From Tubiluchus corallicola (lineage: Eukaryota > Priapulida > Priapulimorpha > Priapulimorphida > Tubiluchidae), in NCBI GenBank assembly GCA_030141605.1, contig JAQGDQ010000004.1, positions 1,893,001 to 1,957,000 on the forward strand: DNA of 64,000 bases. Reading direction: 5' to 3'. Below, in pieces: positions 37,546-50,260 of the stretch. The notes below the pieces were generated by a model. It searched no databases. It was not told the origin of the DNA and saw only the letters and a list, made by a program, of their open reading frames with translations. Numbering within the stretch: the stretch's first letter is position 1; each line of letters starts with the position of its first letter. The translations under genes were made by a program, and so were the position numbers.

Positions 37546-40500
37546 TCAAATTAATTCTTTAACTAGTTGGCGGAACTTACCATTGACATCTATTAAACGC
37601 TTTACAATGAGATCAGCAAGTTCTTCATTATCATTTATCAACCTTGCTAGTACTGACGCTCGAGCCACCGCCCTAAAACAAAAATTCCGTTCTATTACAG
37701 CAGTAATTGCGGTAATTTCTACGATCATGGTTTCAGAACCTTCTTAAATAGGCTGACTCAGCCTATGAGCTAACAGAGAATGTAGGTAAAAGTGGCACAG
37801 GTAAAACAGGACACACGAAAAAATGGCACGGTAAAAATGGCACAGGAAAAATGGCACCAATTCAAAGGTAGTTAAAATCGGCACAGGAAAAAATAAGCCG
37901 GTAAAAACGACACAGGTAAAATGGCACACTTAGTAAAATATGTGTTTAGGGTTAGGTTACAATGGGGGTAATTATTTTAGCTATCTTTACCTCTGCCAAG
38001 GAAGTTATGCTTCAACAGAGTTTATTTGTTTGTTTCCGTTTTGTCTGTTATGGCAGTAAGTATCTAACATATTTCCAAGAAACTTTGTGAAGAAAGGCAG
38101 GTAAGGGTACCAAAATGGGAACCTTTTCGGCGGTCCGTTTATTGCAAAACTTCACCGAAAAAACCAAATACAAAAACATGCGTGATGTCCAAAAAATATT
38201 CTTAAATACGTATATACGTCCGTCTATTACTATCGCCAGAATTAATGGTTAAAGAAAGGTAGATAAACACTATGTGGAATATTCCTGCATTATTGATTAT
38301 AATTCTATTTAGTGGACAAAATATTTTGTTAGTCTTTTGCTAGTCTATATAATACTAATACTGGTACATTTTTGTATGTCAGCTTGTTTATCTTTGTGTT
38401 ATTTTTTCGTAATCAAAAGAATCAGACGAATAAGTTTAGGATTGTTCGGTTATGGCCCAGGAAAAAATTTCACATAGGTTATTTTGATGCATTTGATTTC
38501 TATAATAAAATTAAAATACGCTCAGTAGGAAGCAGACCTCTGCCAAAGCCACACAATCCTAAACTTATTCATCCGATTCTTTTAATTTAAAAAAAATTAA
38601 CACAAAGATAAAGAAGCAAACACGCAAAAATTTACCTGCATTGGTATTGTACAGACTAGCAAAACACTCACAAAATATTTGCTCATTAAATAGATTTACA
38701 ATCAGTAATGGACGAATGTTAAACATAGCGTTTTATCTACCTTTTAACCATTAATTTTGGCGATGGTAAGAGAGTGACAAATATATACGTACCGAGTCAG
38801 CTTATAAGGCTACACACATTAATAAGCAAACATTAAAAAAACAACCAAACAAACAGACAACAAACTGTGTTGAAACATAACATCCTTGACAGAGGTAAGA
38901 ATAAGTAAAATAATTATCCCGCACTGTAACGCTAACCCTAAATATAATAAATATTTTATATATTTATTTATAAATATATTTTACTAATTGTGTCGCTTTT
39001 GTGCCATTTTTATCCACCTTTCCATTTGTGCCATTTTTTGGAGTGCATGTTTTCCTGTGCGATTTTTACCTACTTTCGTAAAATGTTAAATTAAGCGGGC
39101 GACACGCAGCGCTCTGCGAAGTCAAAGACAAAAGGCAATGAATCATTGAATTTTAATATCCAGCTTAAAAAACTCGCCTTGAATTTTTATAATCGTTTGT
39201 AGACTCTATTACGTAATTTTGCCTTACTTACTCGATGTTCACGTTTCGAAGTCTGTGAAGAAAGTCAAACCAGTTCTGTTAAAGCATTTAAAATCTCGCT
39301 AGACAAGACATTATAGTAGTAGTTCGCACATTATAAAAGGAAACAAAAATGCTGTACTAGTTCTCATATTGATAGGTCTGTGTTGAGAAATACGATTCCG
39401 GGATATTGTAAGAGATGTGATGTCGACTTGAACCTATAATTCTAATCATTATAATACTATTACTTATATTTACGGAAACGTATCTCAGTATATGCTATAT
39501 TCAAATCTATGAATAGCTTATGAGTGAATCTAAGAGCCTATTTTATCTGCTTTAATACTAAATAATTTGAGATACATCTCAGATAGCCATTAACTTAAGG
39601 TAATATCTGAGACTTAATCCGCTTTGTCCATTTGTCATTTGGCGTGGGCGTTGTAGATGTAGGAAATGAGTTAAAGGATTTAAAAGAACAACTTTTGTAC
39701 AAGTTTTGTTAAGCTATACGTGACCACCAAATCCGGATACATCCCGATTCATTAGGACTTTTATGGACGTATCTTTCTGTACCGAAAATTGTATCTACTG
39801 AAGTGGCATTAAGTTCATCCATAATTTCAGAAAAAAACGTTAGAAATAACGCCGGAAAGCTATGAGCAGTCCGTTTGTGTTTATTTTATTAATTTTTGGC
39901 TTTCATAATATAAATAAATAATAAAATAAACACAAACGGACATATAACCATCTGGATATATATATACTTTAACGTTGCACCTATGTTACATAAGTTTGAA
40001 AAATGAGACCTAGACTAATTGATCTACAATGATAAAATTTTAATGTATAAAACAGAAATCTTAAAAACGCATAGAAAATACAGAAAATTTTACTTTATCG
40101 TTATAAAATGGCCATGGCTAGGTAATAGCTTTCCTATTTTATGCAAGTAGTAATGCCGTCAACTGCGCTTGCTTCTCCTTGGGTATTTTGGCTTTTTCTT
40201 TGCACAGAATTTATTATTGTCACATCGAAAGACATGTTTCATACAGTTATCGACAAAAAATAACGATCAAATGGTGAAACACGTTGGTGTTTTGTCCGCA
40301 ACATCTGTACAAATTCTAGCTCTTTTTCTGGATATAGACGGACAAAAACGTGTGAGTTTGTGCGAAAGCAGTGGACACGTGTGCAAAACAAATAATTTAG
40401 GTGCATTGTGTTCAGAACGGGCAGTTTCCGTCCGAAAACGGGCGTGCTTTTGCAGATCAATCTGGATTTAGTGGATACGTAATCTTGGAAACTTTCCGTT

Positions 40501-41669
40501 CTAAACACAATACATCGAAATTAATAGATTCGCGTTCTTTAGATTCGCACGATTGTGTCCACTGCTTCTGCTCAAAATGACGCGTTTGTGTCAACAGACT
40601 CTAGAAAAAGATTTTCCAGAGTGACGGAATTTTTACGAAGGTTGGACAAAACACGAACGTATTTTTTCATGCGATCATTATATTGTGTCATTGACTTTTT
40701 CAAATATGTCACTAAGCCATAATAAATTTTTGTGCAAATATAAGGCCACTTTAAAAGTAGCTCAAAATACTCAAACAGAAATTTTGTGCGATCAACTCGG
40801 GCTAACATTTTTTCTACTAAATTTTATGAGTTTTTAGCATTTCACACTGAAGTATGACGTTATTACAGTTCACTTAATAGCCCGTACACTAGGTCTGTAG
40901 CTGCCAGTGATAAATGTGTTTTTTTTCCTGTCTGGAATCTACTAAATCACAGGGTAGTAAAATATGACTGCAAACTCTTTTCTCTCACTGTCAGCATTGT
41001 TTGTTGTTCAGACGGACTGGTTGAAGATTGTATGTAGTTCAGTTTATTGATCGCTTGTTTGAAGTTTATATCTAGCGCACAGGCAGAAATGCTGAAATAT
41101 GCAAACAGAAAAGTTAGTAGTACATTCAATGGTGACCGTACATAGCTTTCCAGCATTATTTCTAGTGGGCTTTTGCTGTTATTATTACTGAAATCAGGCC
41201 ACTCAGTGGACACAATTTTCCACACTGTCCTTAAAAGTCCGGATGATTCGGGATGCACCAGGATTTGGTGGAAAGGTAGACTACACTACACACTGCGTAA
41301 TATAATCTCAAAATTTCTTTAACTGCGTAACAGCTGGTATAACATAAGTTTCCAAGTTGTAATAGTTGTGCTTAATTGCCTCAGTTATGTTGTCAGTTTT
41401 TTTATGTTCTTTCCACCTCTTTATTCCAAGATAAGTAACGAGCAAAATGTCATAAAATTATTATCTTACCTTTCTGATGAGGACAAATCTGGCACAGAAA
41501 GTAACTGATTTTCATTTGTTTCTAATAAATTTGATCTCTTTCCAAAGCCTCGGGCTGTCTGTAGAGCTGAATTCTTAAATCCCCTAGTCATTCTGTGAAG
41601 AAAGCCATCTGGATAAGCGTCAATGATGACCACAATCGTTATGAATAACAATGCTAACGTGACCTTCAT
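37546..41669 (-). CDS. Allatotropin neuropeptide precursor, two coding exons
   Basis: Exon A is 41669-41470 and exon B 37672-37546 (TGA 37548-37546). Exon A ends in phase 2 (AG before GTAAGA) and exon B starts with the missing G after TTTTGTTTTAG, giving 108 residues. Residues 1-18 are a signal peptide (MKVTLALLFITIVVIIDA). An R-x-x-R site (Arg26-Met-Thr-Arg29) releases GFKNSALQTARGF (30-42). Gly43 would supply the amide and Lys44-Arg45 is the dibasic cleavage site. GFKN....TARGF-amide is the insect allatotropin signature. The exon B tail (INDNEELADLIVKRLIDVNG, then RQLVKELI) resembles the conserved C-terminal spacer of insect precursors (NPE-A...V-RF-DLN-DG-LS-EEL). The family regulates juvenile hormone synthesis, muscle and heart through a GPCR. 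A TTTCTACTTTCAG six bases before the ATG marks a 5' UTR intron. A GGTAAGT inside exon B (37581/37580) is a strong cryptic donor, so an extra 3' exon cannot be excluded. Confidence 0.88.
37782..39073. mobile_element. 1.3-kb foldback element with minisatellite arms in the allatotropin intron
   Basis: The left arm (37782 to about 38461) and the right arm (about 38536 to 39073, inverted) are homologous along most of their length. Matching blocks include TTTAGGGTTAG, GGTAATTATTTTA, TACCTCTGCCAAGGA, AATTAATGGTTAAA and GAATAAGTTTAGGATTG. The outermost ~150 bp of each arm is a degenerate tandem repeat of GTAAAAATGGCACAGG. A loop of about 75 bp separates the arms. I estimate arm identity at about 80 percent by eye. 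Long inverted arms made of internal tandem repeats are the hallmark of Foldback-type elements. No transposase frame is present. It lies about 110 bp upstream of the allatotropin exon B acceptor, and no target duplication is clear. Confidence 0.75.
39869..39941. repeat. Perfect 23-bp inverted repeat with 27-base loop
   Basis: The 23-base arm beginning GTCCGTTTGTGTTTATTTTA at 39869-39891 is the exact reverse complement of 39919-39941. RNA from either strand would form a stable hairpin. It may be the remnant of a tiny MITE, and it lies in the allatotropin intron. Confidence 0.8.
40155..40808. repeat. ~650-bp imperfect palindrome in the allatotropin intron
   Basis: The halves meet near 40480. 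Paired blocks include GTGTTTTGTCC (about 40286 and, inverted, 40650), AGCAGTGGACAC (about 40370 and, inverted, 40560), AATTTATTAT, and GAGTATTTTG/GGGTATTTTG at the outer ends. Both arms keep related open frames: the plus strand reads NDQMVKHVGVLS from the left arm and the minus strand NDRMKKYVRVLS from the right. The shared peptide suggests that a coding segment was duplicated head to head. I cannot assign the peptide to a family. Confidence 0.7.
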
Positions 41670-41678
41670 GTTTGACTG

Positions 41679-43298
41679 AAAGTAGAAAATCATTTTTATT
41701 TTTTTATTCATTTACTTGTTTATTTATATATTATTATTATTTACAATAAAATCAACTATAAGTTAAATTTAAACGTAAAATCTAAATGTCGCTTCATCTG
41801 CCCATACTGTGCACCTGCAACATTAATTGCTACATCTGCTACACTGCTTAACCTACTTACAGTCTCACATAGCTTCTTATTACAACCAGCGCGGTTAAAA
41901 TTATATAGCAGGTAATAAGCCCTGCTTATCTCCCTCCAATAGTTACAACCCAAATTCCCGTTTTCCCTTTTCTGACTGAAAGAGCACTTGTATGTTTAAT
42001 GCGTAGATGCACTCAAAATCTCAAATATAAAACGGGAAATAAATCGAACCACGAAATTAACTTTCTAAAGTGCATCAAGCAATGCGGGTAGCAATGTGAG
42101 CAGATATACGTGGAGGAATCAGTGTGAGTACTGAGCAATGAGCAGGTGAAGGAAGGAAGAACAAAGAGATACAAACGAAGAATACATTTAACACAATACC
42201 TTCATTGAACAAGCAGATAAGTGAAAGTAGAAATTACAGAATTTCATGGCACCTTCATTGCACATGGGCAATTCAATAAACATGGTTCTAAATTATTATA
42301 ATTAACAGAAATACCCAATTTAGCAGGACTATCTTTTAGGCTTTTCTATGTTTCAGCAGCTTTAGTTGTCTGAAATGAGGGAAAACTTTTGACACAGATA
42401 CAAAAAATGATGCAGAAATCTCGTTTGTTCAGCTCAAAATGGAAATTCGTCTTTTTCAAACAAAGATCGTTTGAACCCAGGAGGTAATGGGGGAGTTATA
42501 TAGGCGTCAGATAGTCTATATATAACATCGGCAATTATTGCAGACCCACATTTTTAATAAAGATGTTGATATTGTAAATATCTATATAATGTAGGCAACA
42601 ACTGCAAACACTACTGTTATTGTAAGTTTATTGCAGGCAATAAAAATCCGTTGTTGTAATCATCGCTTTTGCGGCTATGAAATGGTTGGTACAGTATTTT
42701 CTTTAATTAATTAATTATGGCACTGCTTTAATAAGTGTGATCCAAACAAGAGAAACAACCAACTAATACAGCAACAAAATATGGTAAGTAAAGCAAGAGT
42801 TAGTTTAAGTCATTCATGACCCTGTATCAAATTTTGGACCAACAGGTGTAAAGCTAGGCACGTTACCTGGCGAGACTGACATGTCTTACAGTATATTTTA
42901 TTATTATGGTCGTGTAAGCTTTTACAGCATACGTATTCTTTGCGTGGTAATACTGAAGCAATAATTGTATCACTTACTACGTTATTACAAAATAAATAAC
43001 CAGAATAAATCACCAGTTAGCATATTTTACTAGACATTCACCCCAGTCAAATATAAATCAGCAGAGACAAATATCAGGACACAATAGCGGCAAATGGAGA
43101 CCATAAGGTACTACGATAAGTAAATAGTGATAATAGCAGCAAAATAGATAAACTAAATAAGAGAAATGTAATTCCAAGAGCAAACAACGGGGCATTTATC
43201 CATAAGGCTGAGAGGTTAAATATTAACATCTTGCATAAAATAATGTAGTAAAATAAGTCAATACTATGAAAGTCTTATTGCGTGTAGAAAATGGATAT
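41679..43298. other. 5' flank of allatotropin, no gene recognised
   Basis: This should contain the allatotropin 5' UTR intron, first exon and promoter, none of which can be placed. A minus-strand frame at 41953-41756 (65 residues, beginning MGCNYWREISRAYY) has four Cys but no signal peptide and no family resemblance. Confidence 0.4.
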
Positions 43299-44056
43299 TG
43301 GTCAAAGAACCATCATTCAAAGGACCATCAGACGAAGGACCACCGGTCAAAGAGTAACCTGAAAAGGCAAAGGACTACTGGTTAAAGTACCACCAGATAA
43401 AAACCACGAGATCACACAAAAAATCAACCGAAAAATCAATTCATTAGAGACATTTTTTGCTCCTTGATGGTGATAACATTATATTATTTGCGGAGAGTAA
43501 ATTCTACTGTTCTATATTTGTTTTACTAGTACCTGCAAAACAAAAAAAATTAATTTTTTATTCATTGAATTGCTTCACCTGTAGCTAATCTTTAAATACT
43601 CATTCAAAAATATATGCAGTGACGTGATATGTGAAGTCCTCGTGTAAGAACCTAGCATTAACATTAATAATTATTGGCTTTTTTCACTGATTAACATCTG
43701 ACAAAGAGCAGTAGTCTGCTAGAACCAAAGTGTTACCATAAGAAGAAACATCAAAGTTTGTTTTTATATGCCTGTATGATGTTTTTGTTGCAATCGTGCG
43801 GCTACGTCATTTCAGAATGCCACTGATAGATGGTAATTATATAAGATCAGACAAGAGCAGTTAGGCCAACACATTTTCATATTTTTCTAGTAACGTTTGA
43901 CAATGACATGTAGCTTTTTTGTTTGGGCCTGTGTTTGTGTATGTGAAGGTGGAGCAGAGCTGGGCCTTCACTATAAGTTTTTGTTTTCATTAGTACAAAC
44001 CCTTGCACGCATCAGTCACTTTCTAAACAGTCTTTATAATTTTGTAATTATAAATA

Positions 44057-44061
<5 letters not shown>

Positions 44062-44092
<31 letters not shown>
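44062..44092. repeat. (TA)n microsatellite
   Basis: About 15 uninterrupted TA dinucleotides. Open frames running through it on both strands are artefacts. Confidence 0.95.
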
Positions 44093-44094
<2 letters not shown>

Positions 44095-44225
44095 GCCTAC
44101 GTATAAAACTAAATGAAATTTTTTTAAAAACTCTAAAATTTGAACTCTTAAAATTTCTAAAATGAATATAACGTTGAGTGCCCTTTTTAGTCTCACAACA
44201 GAGTATTTCTTTTTTTCTATCGGGA

Positions 44226-44251
44226 GCTTTTGCCCTCTCGGGCCTCATCAG
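44226..44251 (-). ncRNA. Hammerhead-ribozyme-like core, probably degraded
   Basis: On the minus strand the sequence reads CTGATGAG, then GCCC-GAGA-GGGC (a four-pair stem II with a tetraloop), then AAAAGC. This is the CUGAUGA / stem II / GAAA order of a hammerhead core, except that the G of GAAA is A, which should abolish cleavage. I found no convincing stem I or stem III partners or NUH cleavage site. Such motifs are common in Penelope-like retroelements and retrozymes, so this may mark a fragment of one. Confidence 0.35.
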
Positions 44252-44786
44252 CTGAAAATTACAGATAAAATGTTAAAACTGTGTACCAGTGTTAAAAAAA
44301 AGAGAAAATTAAATGTAAAAACATCATTGATTTAAAATATAATAATTTAGAAAGAGTATAAGCGACTGCATAGGAAGGCAAAGACCAATAGGTCTAGCCA
44401 GAATAAAAGCTAATTAAAGAAAGAAAAAAAGAATAAATTGACATACCTGAATAGACTGTGCTGCTAACCTGAAGTGAAGTTTACAACATTTGGAGGTTTA
44501 TAGACACTCAGTGAAATTAAAAAATTAAACGAAATTAAAAGTAGCGTATGTATAGGACATTTCTACTCATCTTCTGGAATTTTCAAACGCACCTTAAACT
44601 ACTTATGGTAACTATGTAAAATACATAGCAGGCCTATTTAATAGTGGATATGAACTGTTAGTCCTTTAACTGGTGATCTCCCTTGTCAGATGAATCCTTG
44701 ACAACTTTTAAAATGTGGAAGATGGTGTTTTGACTGGTGGTCCTTTGTCCGTGGTGACTGTTTGACTGGTGGTCCTTTGACCGTCA

Positions 44787-45474
44787 CAGTAGAAGATGCT
44801 GCGAAAAAATTCTTTAGTAACTGTCCTTGTAAATATTTCTTGATCACTCTATCAAATACCTGATATGATATTTCCTTGTGGCTGCACTTGCTCGAATTCT
44901 GATTTAACACGAAGCGAACCTCAATTTATACGTTTATGAAAACGTGTGTTGGTGGGTGCAGAATGATCTCGCCCACACTAATATCCTAAATATTTACTAC
45001 TAGAAGTGTTTGACTAATGAAAGTGATGTGTTGGTTAGTGTTTTATCGTACGCTAATTTGTGGCATCTCGAGCATGAAATTAAAACTGGGAGGTGGTAGT
45101 TAAAATGACTACAGTGGAGCGCATGCGTTATTACAAGCAAACTTGGAAATTACTATTATTATAACAATCTGATTGACAACAGTATACACAAATAATTATG
45201 AAGGACCTTTGCTCAACAGAGATTCGTGGGTCGACGATACTAGGGCCGTAGACAATGTCTAAGCACATGAAAAGCAAGTAATTATTCGTAAGTAATAGTC
45301 TATAACAAACTGCTTAACTAACTAAACTAACGTTAATCGTTATAGTTCATTGTATTTCAAAGAAAAGCGAAGGGCAAATGTCAGTTTTCACTCAATTATC
45401 TGAAAATGAATCAATATTAAATATAATTATATAGCTGGTCAGCGTATACTTTCACATTTATCCCTTGGAAAGTT
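44787..45474. other. Intergenic, no gene seen
   Basis: AT-rich spacer between the candidate foldback element and the TTGGCA minisatellite. Nothing recognisable. Confidence 0.4.
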
Positions 45475-45965
45475 CGAGAGGTTGCCATTCTCGTCGGCGT
45501 TGGCAGCTTGGTTCCATTGGCACCTTGGCATTCTTAGTAGGTTGGCACTTTTGGCAGCTTGGCACCTTGACAGCTTGGCATTCTTGACAATTTGGCTGCT
45601 TGGTAGTCTTGGCAGGTTGGCACTCTAGGCTACTTGGTTTTCTTGACAACTTCGCATTCTTGGCACGGTGGCACCTTGACAGCTTGGAATTCCTGGAACC
45701 TTAAAATTCTTGGCTAACTTGGTATTCTTGGTAGCTTGGCGTTTTTGGCAGGTTGACAATTTTGATGTCTTAGCATTCTTGGTGGCTTCACATTATTAAC
45801 AGCTTCGGGTTCTTGGTAAGTTGGCAGCTTGGCATTCCCGGCAGTTTGACATTTTTGATAGCTAGGCATCCTTAGTAGCTTGGCATTCTCGACAGTTTCA
45901 CATTATTGGCAGCTTCGGGTTCTTAGTAAGCTGGCATTGTCAAGTTAGCAGGTTCGGCGCTTTGG
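45475..45965. repeat. ~490-bp degenerate TTGGCA minisatellite
   Basis: Dozens of TTGGCA hexamers spaced about 11 bp apart, with unit CTTGGCAGCTTGGCATTCTT and many variants. On the minus strand part of it (45649-45458) is open and reads as Cys-Gln repeats such as PNCQECQAVKVPSCQKCQ. This arises from the repeat itself and has no start or domain context. Strong degeneracy suggests age. It may be a lone arm of the same kind of element seen at 37782 and 43299. Confidence 0.85.
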
Positions 45966-47130
45966 CTAAGGTGTATAATGAAATGGGTGGAAGGGAAGCA
46001 TGATAGTGTTAGACTCTGAGCTGGAGTGGCGTACGAGGGCTACAATGCAGTTCCAAGTGGGGGATAACACACTGAAATGTTTCAACATTACACGGAACAG
46101 CTACCAATAGTTGAGCATTTGTTACCATTTCAAAATTCATACTCCTTTTTGAGTTTTATACTTAGTTTTATATTTATTTGATAAGGGTTATGCTTAGTAA
46201 ACTAGTTACTTATACGACGGCAATAAAAATGCGCGTGCGCATTTAATTTATATTCTTAATCGCTTGAGTGAAAGTTAATGTTAATGATAATTTAGATACA
46301 GAAAAAACGCCTATTTATTAAACAATATGTTTGACATTTGAATTCTGCCAACTTAAACATTAGCTTCTTTAATTTAGCTCCCAAGGACTAATACGTTGAA
46401 ACTTCAGTTGATTTTTATTACAAACACGTGTAATGGGTCACACAAGTCGCAGGTTAAAGGTCAATAAACGCATTTTTTACTGTGGATAATACATGTGAAT
46501 TGAACAGTTAATAAACTTCTTATGAAAGACAATTCTTATGAATAAAACTACTGGTAACAGCAATATAGTTTTTCAATCTACATTAGATGATGGTTATCCA
46601 AATTTTCTTTGCATGTTTTTTAATTATCAGTAGTAGCTTATAGAGTTTCGCACACCTGTGCACAGGGACCTTTCCTAATCACACACCTGTTAATGACAAT
46701 CCATCTAAATTGCGTATAAAGGTACAAATAGCATGACAGGCCAGTATTACATACACACGTAGGATACAGTATTTTCATTAGCTGCAATTAATAATTTCTG
46801 CACATACTTCCAGGCTATTCCGTACCACAATTCTTGCAAAAGGTTAGTGAACAATGACAAATGTTAATTGCTACCGCAATAAGCCACTTTCACCTACAGG
46901 TTGTGAGGGTTTATTATTTTCGTGTTTTGTTTCGTTAAAAGTTCTTCATATGCCCTGAAGGGTTTCGGTTAATTATTAAATAATTCAGAAAATATTTTCG
47001 TTGTTTGGAAATAATGATGTATCGTTAATTTGTAGTTGTTAGTTTTTGAAGGAGATCAAAGGCTCTACCGCCAGTGTTTTCACTGTCGTGAGTGAGCCGA
47101 TGTAGGCAGAAAAGGAGAACGCGAGCGAGA
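45966..47130. other. Intergenic, no gene seen
   Basis: No family-like open frame on either strand. AT-rich with scattered short repeats. Confidence 0.4.
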
Positions 47131-49302
<2,172 letters not shown>

Positions 49303-49503
49303 TTAAATTAGTTTTTTCGGGGTTTTTGGTCGAATGCCGTTATTCAGCTGTTGGCAGAAAAATGCAATCCTCCGTTTGACTGTCGGATTTTCATCGATAC
49401 AACTGACATTACAGTCAGCCCCACCGCCACATGTTGACAAAAATGTGATGAAATGTTCCGCAATACTCGATAAATCAGATATTCTGATGTTATAATCCTC
49501 CAG
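49303..49503 (-). CDS. Possible 3'-terminal coding exon, unrecognised
   Basis: After a T-rich tract ending TTTTAAG, a 66-codon minus-strand frame runs LEDYNIRISDLSS ... FLSTCGGGADCNVSC ... KTPKKLI and stops. Its GC content and residue mix are more protein-like than the surroundings, and it has four Cys, which would suit an extracellular or metal-binding piece. I cannot match it to a family and cannot find its upstream exons. A chance frame remains possible. Confidence 0.25.
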   Translation of the reverse strand: MEDYNIRISDLSSIAEHFITFLSTCGGGADCNVSCIDENPTVKRRIAFFCQQLNNGIRPKTPKKLI

Positions 49504-49975
49504 CTTAAAACATGCCAGAAAAAAATACATTACACAAGTAGTCAAGCATTTTTATGTACTAATGTTTTAGCACATTAACAAGACTAATGAAGTCTAACCA
49601 CAACCACTGACACTCTCCACCGACTTCTAAAATACATTTCGACCGAGGCAACAGTGCTGACACTCGTCGAACAGGAGTTTTGAGTTATTTAAATCGTTCT
49701 GTCAAGACGATGAAGCTTACCGTTTCTGAGAAAACTGCTACTGAGTAAGACGCTACTGTGTCAATAAACATAACCCTCCTCGAGCAGCAATTCTTTAATA
49801 TCGAGAGTCATTTTAATATTCTTCTTTGCTTATTAATTCAGTGAAGTGTAATCGTCGCCTTAAAGTGTTTGCTCTTCAAGTCTTAAGACGTGAGAAGAAT
49901 ATGTAAAGCTGCGAAACTTTTAGCAGCTTTCTTAATACGCGCACGAAAAATGCACTACGCTGCCTGCAAGGCAGT

Positions 49976-50260
49976 CTGTTACTGCGGAACTGCGAGCTAA
50001 TTCAGTTCACATAGTAGAGTGCACTATGTCAGAAAAATGGGACTAGGTCGATTTTTGTGCCAAAGTTGATTTTTGTAGCTAGAGAGGTGCTAAACTTGAT
50101 TTTTGTGGATAGTAAGGGTGACTAGTGTGGCTTATGACGGTCTCAAATTGACTTAAGTAGCCATAAAAAATTTTCTCACAAAAATCGACCTAGTCCCATT
50201 TTTCCGACATAGTGGACTGTACTATGTGAGCTGAATTAGCTCGCAGTTCTGCTGTAACAG
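49976..50260. mobile_element. 285-bp MITE with ~87-bp terminal inverted repeats
   Basis: The left arm starts CTGTTACTGCGGAACTGCGA and the right arm, on the minus strand, CTGTTACAGCAGAACTGCGA. They match with few differences for about 87 bp, through ATGGGACTAGGTCGATTTTTG. The central ~110 bp includes two TTGATTTTTGT repeats. It is too short to code for anything. I cannot see a clear target duplication, so the superfamily is unassigned. Confidence 0.8.

Larger units (their letters stand above)
43299..44786. mobile_element. Second candidate foldback element with inverted minisatellite arms
   Basis: The left arm (43299-43407) is a degenerate tandem repeat of about 16 bp with consensus GGTCAAAGGACCACCA. 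The right arm (44661-44786) carries the same repeat inverted (TGACTGGTGGTCCTTTG). The roughly 1.25 kb between them is not self-complementary and includes a (TA)n run and a hammerhead-like motif. The layout matches the outer parts of the element at 37782-39073, though the repeat sequence differs. No target duplication or transposase is seen, so the mobile nature is inferred. Confidence 0.5.

Noticed and set aside
40947-41258. Minus-strand frame considered as a middle allatotropin exon
   Set aside because: It has no good splice acceptor or donor, starts at GTG, and exon A joins exon B in phase without it.
45458-45649. Cys-Gln repeat protein
   Set aside because: It follows exactly from the TTGGCA minisatellite and has no independent start, signal peptide or frame beyond the array.
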